Positions 25,221 to 33,703 are shown, counted from the first letter of the stretch. The stretch: DNA of 41,565 nt from an uncultured Bacilli bacterium (GCA_934140285.1 CAKPBI010000014.1:1-41565); one strand, 5' to 3'. Translations and numbers: made by a program. Notes: a model not told the origin generated them from the letters alone.

Positions 25221-26537
25221 ATGATAACAACCCAAAAACTTAAAAAAAGAGATATTTACCTTAACAAATTAATCGGATTTAAAGATACCGAACCAATCAA
25301 GGTAATTACCGGTATCCGTAGATGTGGTAAGTCAAGTTTATTGAAACTAATGATTCAATTTCTTCTAGAACAAGGAATTAATGAAGAACAAATAATTAAT
25401 ATTAATTTTGAATCCCATGATTTTAGAAAAATGAATGTTGATGAACTATATCATTATGTTAAAAATAAAATTATCCCTCATAAAAAAATGTATATGTTTT
25501 TTGATGAATTACAACGCATTGATTCTTGGGAGGATGCTGTAAATTCATTTCGTGTAGACTTTGATTGTGATATTTATATTACTGGCTCAAATGCATACTT
25601 ATTATCATCGGAATACTCAACTTATCTATCAGGCAGATGTGTAGAAATCAAGATGCTACCTCTATCGTTTGAAGAATTTTTAGAGTTTCATGAGTTTAAA
25701 ATCAAAGAACTTACTGATGCTTTAAATAAGAAAAGGAGGGTTGTTTATGATAAAAATAACCTACAATATAATATCGAAGATATATTTAATGCGTACCTTC
25801 GATTTGGTGGTATGCCTGGTATTTCTGAGGTTGGACTTGAACAAGAAAAAGCCTTTACTTTATTAGATGGAGTCTACTCAACCGTAATTGTTCGTGATAT
25901 TTTAGAAAGAGAAAAAAGAAGAGGACAACAACGAATCACTGATTCATTCTTGTTAAGAAAAATTGTTTTATTCCTCGCTGATAATATTGGAAATAATATC
26001 TCCATTTCCAACATCGGTAATGTCTTAGTAAATGAAGGTTTGTTAGAAGAAAACGATCGTAAGAAATCACCAAGTGCGCATACTGTCCAAGCATATGTTG
26101 AAGCTTTACTTGAAAGTTATTTCTTTTATGATATTAAACGCTTTGACATAAAAGGTAAAGAATACTTAAGAACTCTTGGAAAATACTATATTGTAGATAT
26201 CGGCTTAAGAAATTATTTATTGGGATTTAGAGACATTGACAGAGGTCATATTCTTGAAAATATCGTTTATTTTGAATTGTTAAAAAGAGGTTATGATGTT
26301 TCAATTGGAAAAATAGATAATTTAGAAATTGATTTTATTGCGACAAAACAAGATGAAAAAATTTATTTTCAAGTAACTGAAAGCATGACAAATGACGATG
26401 TTAGAAAAAGAGAATTAACTCCTTTAATGAAGATTGATGATAACTATGAAAAGATAATTCTAACCCTTGATCAAGATGATTTTGTTTCCTATAAGGGAAT
26501 TAAATGTATAAATTTAATTGATTGGTTAATCGATTAA
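25221..26537 (+). CDS. AAA ATPase of the DUF4143 family
   Basis: The 438-residue protein has Walker A GIRRCGKSS (31-39), Walker B MYMFFDE (D95-E96), a sensor-like TGSNAYLLSSEYSTYLSGR and a C-terminal DUF4143-type region with a nuclease-like fold: FELLKRGYDVSIGK, then EIDFIA and YFQVTESM resemble the E/D..ExK-type core. Such proteins are widespread, often in several copies per genome, and their role is unknown; links to defence or mobile DNA have been suggested but are not shown here. GGAGG precedes ATG 25221; a TTG at 25206 overlaps that site and is rejected. It is monocistronic, with its own promoter, operator candidate and terminator. Confidence 0.85.
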   Translation: MITTQKLKKRDIYLNKLIGFKDTEPIKVITGIRRCGKSSLLKLMIQFLLEQGINEEQIININFESHDFRKMNVDELYHYVKNKIIPHKKMYMFFDELQRIDSWEDAVNSFRVDFDCDIYITGSNAYLLSSEYSTYLSGRCVEIKMLPLSFEEFLEFHEFKIKELTDALNKKRRVVYDKNNLQYNIEDIFNAYLRFGGMPGISEVGLEQEKAFTLLDGVYSTVIVRDILEREKRRGQQRITDSFLLRKIVLFLADNIGNNISISNIGNVLVNEGLLEENDRKKSPSAHTVQAYVEALLESYFFYDIKRFDIKGKEYLRTLGKYYIVDIGLRNYLLGFRDIDRGHILENIVYFELLKRGYDVSIGKIDNLEIDFIATKQDEKIYFQVTESMTNDDVRKRELTPLMKIDDNYEKIILTLDQDDFVSYKGIKCINLIDWLID

Positions 26538-26571
26538 TGAGTAGAAGATTTAATTTTCTACTCATTTTTTA
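26536..26571 (+). terminator. terminator after the ATPase gene
   Basis: AATGAGTAGAA pairs with TTCTACTCATT (11 pairs, arms 26536-26546 and 26556-26566), followed by a T-run. The left arm starts in the stop codon. Confidence 0.92.
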
Positions 26572-26857
26572 TTAGAATTTCATAAAAATCATTAGTTTAA
26601 TGTTTAAAGTATTTACTATTTCTAACCTTATTTATAGCGATTGAGAAGAAAAAAAGGTTAATAATTACCTTTTAAACGCTATTTTAGACGTTTTAGGGAT
26701 GGATTTTTGGTGATAAAAATCGACAAATTTTTGTTTTTTTATACTACAAATAGTTATTAAATATGGCTTTTATCTTTTGATTAAGCGTGGAATTTGGGGC
26801 TTAAACTTGAAAATTTAAAAAGACAGCGAATTTTGTAAAAATATGTGATTATTTTGA
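26572..26857. other. AT-rich intergenic stretch, no gene seen
   Basis: No open reading frame with a ribosome binding site was found. It contains a near inverted repeat AAGGTTAATAATTACCTT, an AAACGCT similar to the dispersed repeat arm (about 26681), and a short hairpin (GATTTTT, GGTGAT, AAAAATC). Nothing matches a known RNA. It may hold a decayed repeat copy. Confidence 0.35.
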
Positions 26858-26886
26858 TTGCAAAAAAATGACAATTTTGGTATAAT
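26858..26886 (+). promoter_or_regulatory. promoter of rluB
   Basis: TTGCAA (26858-26863), 17 bases, then TATAAT (26881-26886). Confidence 0.87.
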
Positions 26887-26922
26887 ATACTTAACAAAAT
26901 TGGGAATTTTTTGGAGGAAATA

Positions 26923-27696
26923 ATGGAAAGAATACAAAAGCGCATCGCTGCTAGTGGTATTACCTCCCGCCGCAAAGCAGAAGAATTGATATTAGAGGGA
27001 CGAATTAAAGTGAATGGTGAAGTGGTAAATACACTTGGATATAAGGTTGGGCCAAGAGATGAAGTAACGGTCGATGATGTAGTTTTGGTTAGACTACAAA
27101 AAAAGTATTACGCATTAAATAAACCACGTGGGGTTATTTCTTCATGTAGTGATGAACATGGAAGAACAACTGTTATTGATTGCATACCATCAGAATTAAA
27201 AGATGATCATCTTTTTCCTGTTGGTCGTCTTGACTATGATACAAAAGGGGTTATCCTTCTAACTAATGATGGTGACTTTATGAATCAAATGGTTGGACCT
27301 AGCAGTGGTATTCAAAAAGAATATTTAGTTAGAGTTAAAGGAATTGTGACTTCAGCTGATTTGACAAAACTTGAAAAAGGTGTTAAACTTAATGGTCGTA
27401 TGACCCTTCCTGCGCTTGCAGAAATAGAGAGTTTAGATCGTAAAAACAACTCAAGTTTAGTTCGTATTACCATTACTGAAGGTTTATACCATCAAGTAAA
27501 AGAAATGTTTAATGCGATAGGTCATGAAGTAAAAAGACTTACACGTGTTAGATTTGGTAATATTAAAATTGATGATCTAAAAGAAGGTGAAGTACGTAGT
27601 TTAACAATTCATGAAGTGAAAACTTTATATGAACTTGCTAAAGCTAGTAAAGTCTTGAAGAAGGAGCAAACAAGAAACGTTCGCGTTTATAGTTAG
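26923..27696 (+). CDS. rluB: RsuA/RluB-family pseudouridine synthase
   Basis: Converts a uridine of ribosomal RNA to pseudouridine, most likely position 2605 of 23S rRNA. The 257-residue protein has an N-terminal S4 RNA-binding domain (1-55, RIAASGITSRRKAEELI) and the catalytic domain with GRLDYDT, in which D104 is the nucleophile. KPRGVISS and YHQVKEMF are the further family motifs. Bacillota RluB runs about 230-245 residues, so this is slightly long. ATG 26923 is used with GGAGG upstream; a TTG at 26911 overlaps that site. Whether it acts on 23S (RluB) or 16S (RsuA) cannot be decided from motifs alone. Confidence 0.88.
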   Translation: MERIQKRIAASGITSRRKAEELILEGRIKVNGEVVNTLGYKVGPRDEVTVDDVVLVRLQKKYYALNKPRGVISSCSDEHGRTTVIDCIPSELKDDHLFPVGRLDYDTKGVILLTNDGDFMNQMVGPSSGIQKEYLVRVKGIVTSADLTKLEKGVKLNGRMTLPALAEIESLDRKNNSSLVRITITEGLYHQVKEMFNAIGHEVKRLTRVRFGNIKIDDLKEGEVRSLTIHEVKTLYELAKASKVLKKEQTRNVRVYS

Positions 27697-27703
27697 TTAA
27701 AAT

Positions 27704-28591
27704 ATGTTAGAATTTGAATTTGGTATATTAGAATGGTTTTATAAAATTGGAAATAAATTTTTTGATATTTTCTTTTATATAATCAGTCAACTAGGTGGAA
27801 GTGTCTTTTTAATTGCGATACTTGGAATTATTTATTGGTGCTTCGACAAAGAAAAAGGTGAAAAAATTGGTTATGCCATTCTTACATCGGTTTGTTTAAA
27901 TGGCTTAATTAAAAGTTTTGTAAATTCTAAACGTCCTTTTATGTATGAAGGTAGGGAACATTTACAAAAATTTAAAAATAGTAAGTTATCAGATAGTGCT
28001 ACAGGATCATCATTTCCAAGTGGCCATAGTCAGATTGCTGGTTCACTATATGGTAGTATTATGATTAGCTTTAAGAAGAAGTGGATTAGGATTGTTTGTA
28101 TTGTATTAATGATTTTAATTCCTATTTCTAGACTATATCTTGGGGTTCATTTTCCTCATGATATTGTGGTTGGCTTAATTCTTGGCTTATTAGTTACCTT
28201 TCTTTCCTTTTTCCTACTTAATAAATTTCCTCAAAAAAAGTTCCTAATATACTTAATTACTTCAATTCTATTTTTACCGTTTATGTTCTTTAAAAATGCT
28301 GAACATGACTTTATTAGAGGATATGGATTATTCGTTGGTTTTTGTTTAGGAGCGTTTGTTGAGAATAAATGCATTAAATTTTCTACTGATATTACGCCTT
28401 TAAAGAAGGTTATTAGAACGCTTGTAGGAATATTTTTTGTAGGAATTACCTTTGTAATCACCCAACTTATCCCTGATTCTATCAGTCATATTCCAGTAAT
28501 TACAATTCTTATCTATGGTTTAATTGCCTTTCTTGCGATTGGCGTTATCCCTTTCCTTTTTAAAAGTGAGAAAAATCCGGATGGTATTTAA
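27704..28591 (+). CDS. PAP2-superfamily membrane phosphatase
   Basis: The 295-residue integral membrane protein has all three PAP2 motifs: K70 with R77-P78 (KSFVNSKRP), PSGH at 105-108, and SRLYLGVH with R143, H149 and D153. It probably removes phosphate from a lipid phosphate such as undecaprenyl pyrophosphate or phosphatidylglycerol phosphate on the outer face; the substrate is unknown. A second hydrophobic half (about 165-290) adds four or so helices, beyond the core domain. It starts 8 bases after rluB with no good ribosome binding site, probably in the same transcript, and ends in a terminator. Confidence 0.88.
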   Translation: MLEFEFGILEWFYKIGNKFFDIFFYIISQLGGSVFLIAILGIIYWCFDKEKGEKIGYAILTSVCLNGLIKSFVNSKRPFMYEGREHLQKFKNSKLSDSATGSSFPSGHSQIAGSLYGSIMISFKKKWIRIVCIVLMILIPISRLYLGVHFPHDIVVGLILGLLVTFLSFFLLNKFPQKKFLIYLITSILFLPFMFFKNAEHDFIRGYGLFVGFCLGAFVENKCIKFSTDITPLKKVIRTLVGIFFVGITFVITQLIPDSISHIPVITILIYGLIAFLAIGVIPFLFKSEKNPDGI

Positions 28592-28608
28592 TTATACCAT
28601 TCTTTTTA
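28579..28608 (+). terminator. terminator after the PAP2 gene
   Basis: GGATGGTAT (28579-28587) pairs with ATACCATTC (28594-28602, one G-T), followed by five T. The stop codon lies in the loop region. Confidence 0.8.
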
Positions 28609-28609
28609 T

Positions 28610-28638
28610 TTGAAAAAAATGTAATTTTCAAGTATAAT
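28610..28638 (+). promoter_or_regulatory. promoter of the Fic-like gene
   Basis: TTGAAA (28610-28615), 17 bases, then TATAAT (28633-28638), right after the PAP2 terminator. Confidence 0.82.
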
Positions 28639-28653
28639 TTAAATGGTGATATT

Positions 28654-29715
28654 ATGAATAACTATGAAGCATTAAAAAGCAATTTAATCCCTCCTCATAT
28701 TCTAAATGAACTACTTAATGTATATAAATGGATGGGTAAAAATGAAGATATCGAGGAGAAATTAGGCGATACAGCTCAACAATTAATGGAGAAAAATCTT
28801 GAAAAAGAGGTTGAATTCTTGTGTAAGTACTTGAATTTAAAGGTTAGTGATAACCGTATGCGATTACTTATAACTAAAGGATCAAACAGTTTAAACAAAG
28901 AAGAACAAGCTGTTACCTCAATTAAAGATGTTTTACGTACAATCATTAATGATGCTAAAGAATTTCCCTTCAATGGTAGTGATTTATTACAATATTTGAA
29001 TAAAATATTTGGTAAAAATTCAACTAAATTTACTACCAGAATCTATAATGAACTACTTGTAGGTGAGTTTGATCCTAAAAAAACTAGTATTAGAGCAATG
29101 CTAGAGAATATGTTAAATGAATATCACAAAAATCTTCAAAACAAATCATATGAAGCAATCTACCTAAGTATGGTAACGTACTTACAAATGGACATTATGA
29201 GACCATATGACAATCACTCTGATTTTGGATGCCTTTTAGCTTTATACTATATGATGTTAAAATCAGGATGTATTTGTTTTAAGTATTTTGGCTTTTTTGA
29301 AGGTATTTTATCGGATGAAGCATCCTGGAATGAACTTAAAAAATTATGTTATGTTAATTTTCCAACTAGTCCAATCCAAGTTAATGTCATTATGAAGAAA
29401 GTTTTAACCATGATTGAAGAAAATTATCAGAAACTTAGTGATATCTTAAAGAATAAAGTCTATGAAAAACGAATGTTTAAGTCTGATGGCTTAGAACAAA
29501 CAATTTTACGTATGCCTTATACCTTCACAAAAGAAGATGTCAGAAAATATCATCCAAATGTTAGTGAATCAACGCTTAATAGAGCTTTATTCAAACTACG
29601 TGATGAAAAAGTAATCATGCCACTAGGTAAAGGTCGTAGTGCAAGATGGGTAAAATTAATATCTGATGATGATCCAAGGGTATTATTTGGTGGTAATTAT
29701 GAAAATCGAGACTAA
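28654..29715 (+). CDS. Fic-like pseudoenzyme with C-terminal winged helix
   Basis: The 353-residue protein is not firmly recognised. Its centre (about 80-250) resembles the Fic fold, and IMRPYDNHSDFGCLL at 181-195 lines up with the catalytic motif IHPFxDGNGRxGRLL. The catalytic His is replaced by Met, and the GNGR core is lost (keeping I, D, G and LL), so AMP transfer is unlikely. The C-terminal region (about 286-335, VSESTLNRALFKLRDEKVI then GKGRSARWVKL) looks like a winged-helix DNA-binding domain, as in many Fic regulators. It may act as a regulator rather than an enzyme. GGTGAT precedes the ATG; it has its own promoter and overlaps the PHP gene by 17 bases. Confidence 0.5.
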   Translation: MNNYEALKSNLIPPHILNELLNVYKWMGKNEDIEEKLGDTAQQLMEKNLEKEVEFLCKYLNLKVSDNRMRLLITKGSNSLNKEEQAVTSIKDVLRTIINDAKEFPFNGSDLLQYLNKIFGKNSTKFTTRIYNELLVGEFDPKKTSIRAMLENMLNEYHKNLQNKSYEAIYLSMVTYLQMDIMRPYDNHSDFGCLLALYYMMLKSGCICFKYFGFFEGILSDEASWNELKKLCYVNFPTSPIQVNVIMKKVLTMIEENYQKLSDILKNKVYEKRMFKSDGLEQTILRMPYTFTKEDVRKYHPNVSESTLNRALFKLRDEKVIMPLGKGRSARWVKLISDDDPRVLFGGNYENRD

Positions 29716-30499
29716 TTATCATACCCATACTTATTTATGTAAGCATGCTGAGGGTACCGCAAGCGATTATGTCAAATACGCGAAGACTCATGGCTATAAA
29801 GAAATTGCGATTACTGATCATGGACCATTAATTGATTCCATTTTAGCTTACTTTTACTCAAGACGAATGTCAATGGATGAATATGAGAATATCTATTTAG
29901 ATGATATTCATCAAGCAAAGCAAGAAGAAGGGATCAAAGTATATAGTGGCCTGGAAATTGAATACTTTCCAGAAATGGATGACTATTACAAAAAGTTCTT
30001 ACGTGAACTTGACTTTCTAATTTTAGGACAACATTATTACTGGTTGAACGATCACTATCATAATATCTATGATCCTCAAAGTCATGAGTCAATCAAAGCA
30101 TATGAAGAAAGTGTGGTAAACGGAATTAAAACAGGATACTTTAAGATAGTTGCTCACCCTGATATTTACTGTGTAAAATACGGTGTGTGGGACGATGAAT
30201 GTGAAAAAGTCGCACAATCCATCATTCAAACGGCGATGGAGCATAACGTATTACTAGAACTTAACGCCAATGGAGTTAGAAATTGTATTAGAAAGAAAAT
30301 TTCCTATATAACCCCAGATGGACACTTGAGCTATGGATATCCAAAATATGAATTTTGGAAACTTGTAAAAAAGATGAACGCTAAGGTCATTATAAATGAT
30401 GATGCTCATTTCTTTAGATGCTTAAACGATGATGCGACTAAAGAAGTATATAAGCTTGCTGAAGAACTTGGTATAAATGTCATATCAAGACTAGAATAA
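29699..30499 (+). CDS. PHP-domain phosphoesterase, histidinol-phosphatase (HisJ/HisK) type
   Basis: The 266-residue PHP-fold metalloenzyme has metal-ligand motifs in order: HTH (H8, H10) with H16, TDHG, GLEIEYFPE, GQHYYW, AHPDIY and NDDAHFF, as in histidinol-phosphate phosphatases. Only this one enzyme of His synthesis is visible, so histidinol phosphate may not be the real substrate; other phosphate esters are possible. ATG 29699 (GGTGGT upstream) lies inside the last codons of the Fic-like gene, so the two are co-translated; the longer frame from 29666 is rejected. Its stop codon overlaps the start of repeat copy C. Confidence 0.8.
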   Translation: MKIETNYHTHTYLCKHAEGTASDYVKYAKTHGYKEIAITDHGPLIDSILAYFYSRRMSMDEYENIYLDDIHQAKQEEGIKVYSGLEIEYFPEMDDYYKKFLRELDFLILGQHYYWLNDHYHNIYDPQSHESIKAYEESVVNGIKTGYFKIVAHPDIYCVKYGVWDDECEKVAQSIIQTAMEHNVLLELNANGVRNCIRKKISYITPDGHLSYGYPKYEFWKLVKKMNAKVIINDDAHFFRCLNDDATKEVYKLAEELGINVISRLE

Positions 30500-30519
30500 A
30501 CCATTCTGAGAGCGTTTGA
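30499..30519 (+). repeat. dispersed repeat arm, copy C
   Basis: AACCATTCT, G, AGAGCGTTTGA directly at the stop codon of the PHP gene, followed by A-rich sequence and GACGAATAATTA, a relic of the element's centre. Confidence 0.55.
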
Positions 30520-30557
30520 AAAAATAAAAGACGAATAATTAATTATTTAAATTATAT

Positions 30558-30592
30558 AGTCAATCTCTAAAATAAGGAGATTGGCTTTTTTT
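30558..30592 (+). terminator. terminator after the PHP gene
   Basis: AGTCAATCTC (30558-30567) pairs with GAGATTGGCT (30577-30586, one T-G), followed by a run of seven T. Confidence 0.87.
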
Positions 30593-30658
30593 GTTGGTTG
30601 TCTATGAATAAAAAGAATAAACCATAAAAAAGGGGTAAATTTAGGTTTTCAACACAAA

Positions 30659-31020
30659 TGTGAATAAATAAACATATAAGAGGATAAAAAGAGAAATAGA
30701 GCTTTTTTACCCTTTATTATGACACTTTTTAAATATAGTCATAAAAGTTAAAATGAGTTAGTTTAAAGACAAGAAACAGCAAAATTCGACAAATAAACAC
30801 TCCAAATAAAGTAGATGAAGTGTTTAATGGTCCTTTTAATCGAATTACTATATAGTTAATTTACTTCCTATAATATATATTATGTTAACCAATAAAAAAG
30901 CAAAGTAAAACCAAAATAAATTAATAATTATTTATCAATTGTGTATAAGTCGATATCCACATTTTTAATGGTTGATAACTATAATATGAATGTTGATAAA
31001 ATATTAGCTTTTGTGAATAA
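30659..31020. other. cluster of DnaA-box-like sequences
   Basis: TGTGNATAA occurs exactly at 30659-30667, 30940-30948 and 31012-31020; a one-mismatch copy on the opposite strand (ATATCCACA) is at 30953-30961. The cluster surrounds dif. Confidence 0.45.
30863..30890 (+). other. dif chromosome-dimer resolution site
   Basis: The 28 bases divide as arm ACTTCCTATAA, centre TATATA and arm TTATGTTAACC. They match the B. subtilis dif, as I recall it, at 25 of 28 positions, including the whole centre. It is the target of the XerC/XerD-type recombinases. The position at the gene-strand switch, with XerD encoded nearby, agrees. Confidence 0.92.
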
Positions 31021-31076
31021 CATTTATAAATTGTACAAAAATCGAATTGATAATTAATCAGCTTTTTTAATTTCAT

Positions 31077-31088
31077 CCGTTCTGAGAG
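31077..31088 (+). repeat. partial dispersed repeat arm, copy E
   Basis: CCGTTCTGAGAG matches the left part of the shared arm; the AGCGTTTGA half is missing. Confidence 0.35.
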
Positions 31089-31309
31089 GGGTTATTTTTA
31101 TAGCTATTATTCATTATTTGTAATATTGTTTATATTCTTAATTATTTACTATCTAATTCTTTATTTGCTTTTTATTATTTTATAGACTCTTATCCTTAAT
31201 TGATCCACTTTATTATAAACCAGGTATTTTAATAGCTTTCTTATAAAAGATGGATGGTGATTTATCTTACTTTGTTTATTTCATCTTTTCTAGGAAGGGT
31301 ATTTTAGGG

Positions 31310-31463
31310 GGTATTTTTGATTTATTGCAAGTTACTAGTATTTATTCATTTCTTTGGCTATCTTTTAGATTTAATGCTTGTATGAACTTTATTTTTTATA
31401 ATATTCTATGTTTTAATATTCATTTTGTTAGTTTGAACCTAAAAATAAGGGTATTTTTGATTT
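31310..31463 (+). repeat. 14-base direct repeat pair
   Basis: GGTATTTTTGATTT at 31310-31323 and again at 31450-31463, 140 bases apart, both followed within 25-30 bases by an ATTTATTCA-type stretch. It may be a small local duplication. Confidence 0.4.
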
Positions 31464-31561
31464 GAATGTGGTTATTAGTAATTTATTCAGTTTAATAATA
31501 AAAATGCGAAAATATGGCCTTTTTTGGGCTTATTTTTTAAAATAATTATGTTTTTGCAAAT

Positions 31562-31589
31562 GAAAAAGTCAAGCTTTTTAGGGCTTGAC
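31562..31589 (-). terminator. terminator of the hydrolase gene block
   Basis: On the - strand GTCAAGC pairs with GCTTGAC (7 pairs, arms 31568-31574 and 31583-31589), followed by five T. Confidence 0.8.
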
Positions 31590-31604
31590 AGTTATATTTT
31601 TTAG

Positions 31605-32519
31605 TTATTTTGAATAAAAATCAACTATTGTTTTAAATAATTCTAGTTTAATTTCCTCATTTTCATTATGAACCTCATGTCTTGCATTAGGGATTACTTT
31701 AGAGGTAACGTTTAATCCATATTTTTTATAAAGCTTTTCTAACTTTAAGATGGACTTTCCATAATTACTTACGGGGTCTTCTTTTCCTGAATAAATGAAA
31801 ATCTTAACTTTAGGGTTTATGCGTTTCAAATTCTCTGGTTTAACATTTTCACACATCATTTTAGCCATAGAATAAAAGTAGTTAGTTGGAAAGTCTTTTC
31901 CACAGTATGGACTTTCTTCAAAGGCTTTAATGTTATGGGGATTTCGGCTGAGCCATCCATATTTAGGATGATCTTTTTTGAATTTTTTGTTAAAGCCGGT
32001 AGTTGACATATTTAAGACGAAGTTGGAATATTTGATTTTACCATCTTTAGTGAAAAGTTTTAAAAGCGGTTTTCCAAATTTATATTTTCCCCCGCCAATG
32101 TCTGTACCACTTAAAACGACATAATCAAAGTCATTTGGGTATTTTTGGATGTATCTTTGAGCTGCCATTGACCCCATGGAATGAGCAAATAAGCAACGTT
32201 TAGTATCTTTGAAGTATTCATCGTATTCATCACGGACAAGTTTCATCGCTTTAATGACCGCATCCATAAAGTCATAGTCGGTACATTCGCCTATTTTTTC
32301 AATGGATTCGGCAGAATCACCATGTGCATAGTGATCATGACCAATAACGATAAAGCCTTCTTTAACAAAATAGTTAGCCATCTCATCAAATCTTAAGATA
32401 TTTTCAGCCATACCATGGAAGATCTCAAGGCATCCTCTTACTTTCATGCCTTCTTCTTTCCAGATATAGGAAACAATACTAGTTTTGTTATCAAATTTGA
32501 ATATTCTTTGTTCTCTCAT
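31605..32519 (-). CDS. alpha/beta hydrolase, monoacylglycerol lipase-like
   Basis: The 304-residue serine hydrolase of the S33/lysophospholipase group has an oxyanion segment FHGMAEN, the nucleophile elbow AHSMG with S114, the acid D248 in GKEDP, and H281 in ARHEVHNE. The exact substrate (lysophospholipid, monoacylglycerol or other ester) cannot be told. There is no signal peptide, so it is cytosolic. It is the last gene of the - strand group and shares ATGA with deoB, showing that TGA is a stop here. Confidence 0.88.
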   Translation of the reverse strand: MREQRIFKFDNKTSIVSYIWKEEGMKVRGCLEIFHGMAENILRFDEMANYFVKEGFIVIGHDHYAHGDSAESIEKIGECTDYDFMDAVIKAMKLVRDEYDEYFKDTKRCLFAHSMGSMAAQRYIQKYPNDFDYVVLSGTDIGGGKYKFGKPLLKLFTKDGKIKYSNFVLNMSTTGFNKKFKKDHPKYGWLSRNPHNIKAFEESPYCGKDFPTNYFYSMAKMMCENVKPENLKRINPKVKIFIYSGKEDPVSNYGKSILKLEKLYKKYGLNVTSKVIPNARHEVHNENEEIKLELFKTIVDFYSK

Positions 32520-33703
32520 TCGGTAATCTCCTTTAGAATTGAGGTTCCAATAACTGGGGATTCGGTATCAAAGTTTTCACAAATTGTTTTTCCAACACAT
32601 GCGAAAGAAACTAAATCGTTAAGACGTTTACCTTTGATGTTTTTATGATATACAAGAAGGGGAACATCTTCTCTTGTATGGTCAGTACCATGATGAATTG
32701 GATCATTACCATGGTCAGCAACTACCATTAGTAAGTCATCATCATTCATTTTACTAATAAAAGTTGTTAAATCTTGGTCAAATTCTTCAATAGCTTGATG
32801 ATATCCAGGAAGATTACGGCGATGTCCATATAAGGCATCAAAATCAACAAGGTTAACAAAACAAAGTCCCGTAAAATCTTTATCTAAAAGACTAATTGTT
32901 TGTTCCATACCATCATGGTTAGACTTAGTACGATGAGATTCATCAATTCCATATCCATCAAAAATATCATAAATCTTACCTACCGAAATTACGTTATAGC
33001 CTTTATCTTGTAAAAAATTAAGGGTTGTCTTCGCAAAAGGTTTAATCGCGTAATCATGGCGGTTAGTTGTTCTTGTAAAAGTATCACGTGAATGACCAAC
33101 AAATGGTCTAGCAATAATACGTCCAACTTGCCATTCAGGGTTTTCAATGGTAATTTTTCTAGCATATGCACAAACGTTATATAGTTCTTCAAGCGGAATG
33201 ATCTCTTCATTCGCTGCTATTTGAAGGACAGAGTCAGCTGAAGTATAAACAATCAAAGCTCCGGTTTTCATTTGTTCTTCGCCAAGTTCTTTCATAATTT
33301 CGGTTCCACTTGCTGCAACATTTCCTATAACTTTTCTACCACTAAAGTCTTCTAACATTTTAATTAGTTCATCTGGAAAACCAGTATCCGTAAATGATGG
33401 GAAAGGTTTAGTAACTTTTAAGCCCATAATCTCAAAGTGACCAGTTAAAGTATCTTTACCTTTACTAATTTCTTTCATTCTTGTACAAACTCCCATAGGG
33501 TGTTCAACGGGTAAAATTTTAGTATTTTTACAAATGTTTCCAATACCAAGTTTAGTTAATGTCGGAATGTTGAAAGTAGGCATTCCCTCAGCAATATGAC
33601 CAAAGGTATTCGCTCCAAGGTCATTATAAAGTTTTGCATCATCTGCTTCGCCAACGCCAAGAGAGTCAGCAACAATAACAAATATACGTTTAAATTTATT
33701 CAT
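32516..33703 (-). CDS. deoB: phosphopentomutase
   Basis: Interconverts (deoxy)ribose 1- and 5-phosphates in nucleoside salvage. The 395-residue metalloenzyme of the alkaline-phosphatase superfamily has the first metal Asp in VIVADSLGVGEADDA (D13), KDTLTGHFEIMG, and the C-terminal metal cluster DHGNDPIHHGTDHTREDVPLL. The start at 33703 has GAGGAGAT upstream; the longer frame from 33739 runs back into xerD. It overlaps xerD by 8 bases. xerD-deoB is also the order in B. subtilis (ripX-drm). Confidence 0.95.
   Translation of the reverse strand: MNKFKRIFVIVADSLGVGEADDAKLYNDLGANTFGHIAEGMPTFNIPTLTKLGIGNICKNTKILPVEHPMGVCTRMKEISKGKDTLTGHFEIMGLKVTKPFPSFTDTGFPDELIKMLEDFSGRKVIGNVAASGTEIMKELGEEQMKTGALIVYTSADSVLQIAANEEIIPLEELYNVCAYARKITIENPEWQVGRIIARPFVGHSRDTFTRTTNRHDYAIKPFAKTTLNFLQDKGYNVISVGKIYDIFDGYGIDESHRTKSNHDGMEQTISLLDKDFTGLCFVNLVDFDALYGHRRNLPGYHQAIEEFDQDLTTFISKMNDDDLLMVVADHGNDPIHHGTDHTREDVPLLVYHKNIKGKRLNDLVSFACVGKTICENFDTESPVIGTSILKEITE

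Larger units (their letters stand above)
30593..31561. other. gene-free terminus region
   Basis: About 1 kb of very AT-rich DNA lies between the last + strand and first - strand genes. It holds the dif site, three DnaA-box-like sequences, a partial repeat arm (31077-31088) and a 14-base direct repeat (31310-31323 and 31450-31463). The longest frame (31250-31465, 71 codons) lacks a good ribosome binding site and any recognisable domain. Confidence 0.7.

Noticed and set aside
26781..26975. 64-codon - strand frame over the rluB start
   Set aside because: It covers the rluB promoter and S4 domain on the opposite strand and has no ribosome binding site.
31250..31465. 71-codon + strand frame in the terminus region
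   Set aside because: No good ribosome binding site or promoter, composition like the surrounding AT-rich DNA and no recognisable domain.
30593..31561. Origin of replication because of DnaA boxes and AT-richness
   Set aside because: Genes on both sides point toward the region, dif is present, and no dnaA or dnaN is nearby; this fits a terminus.
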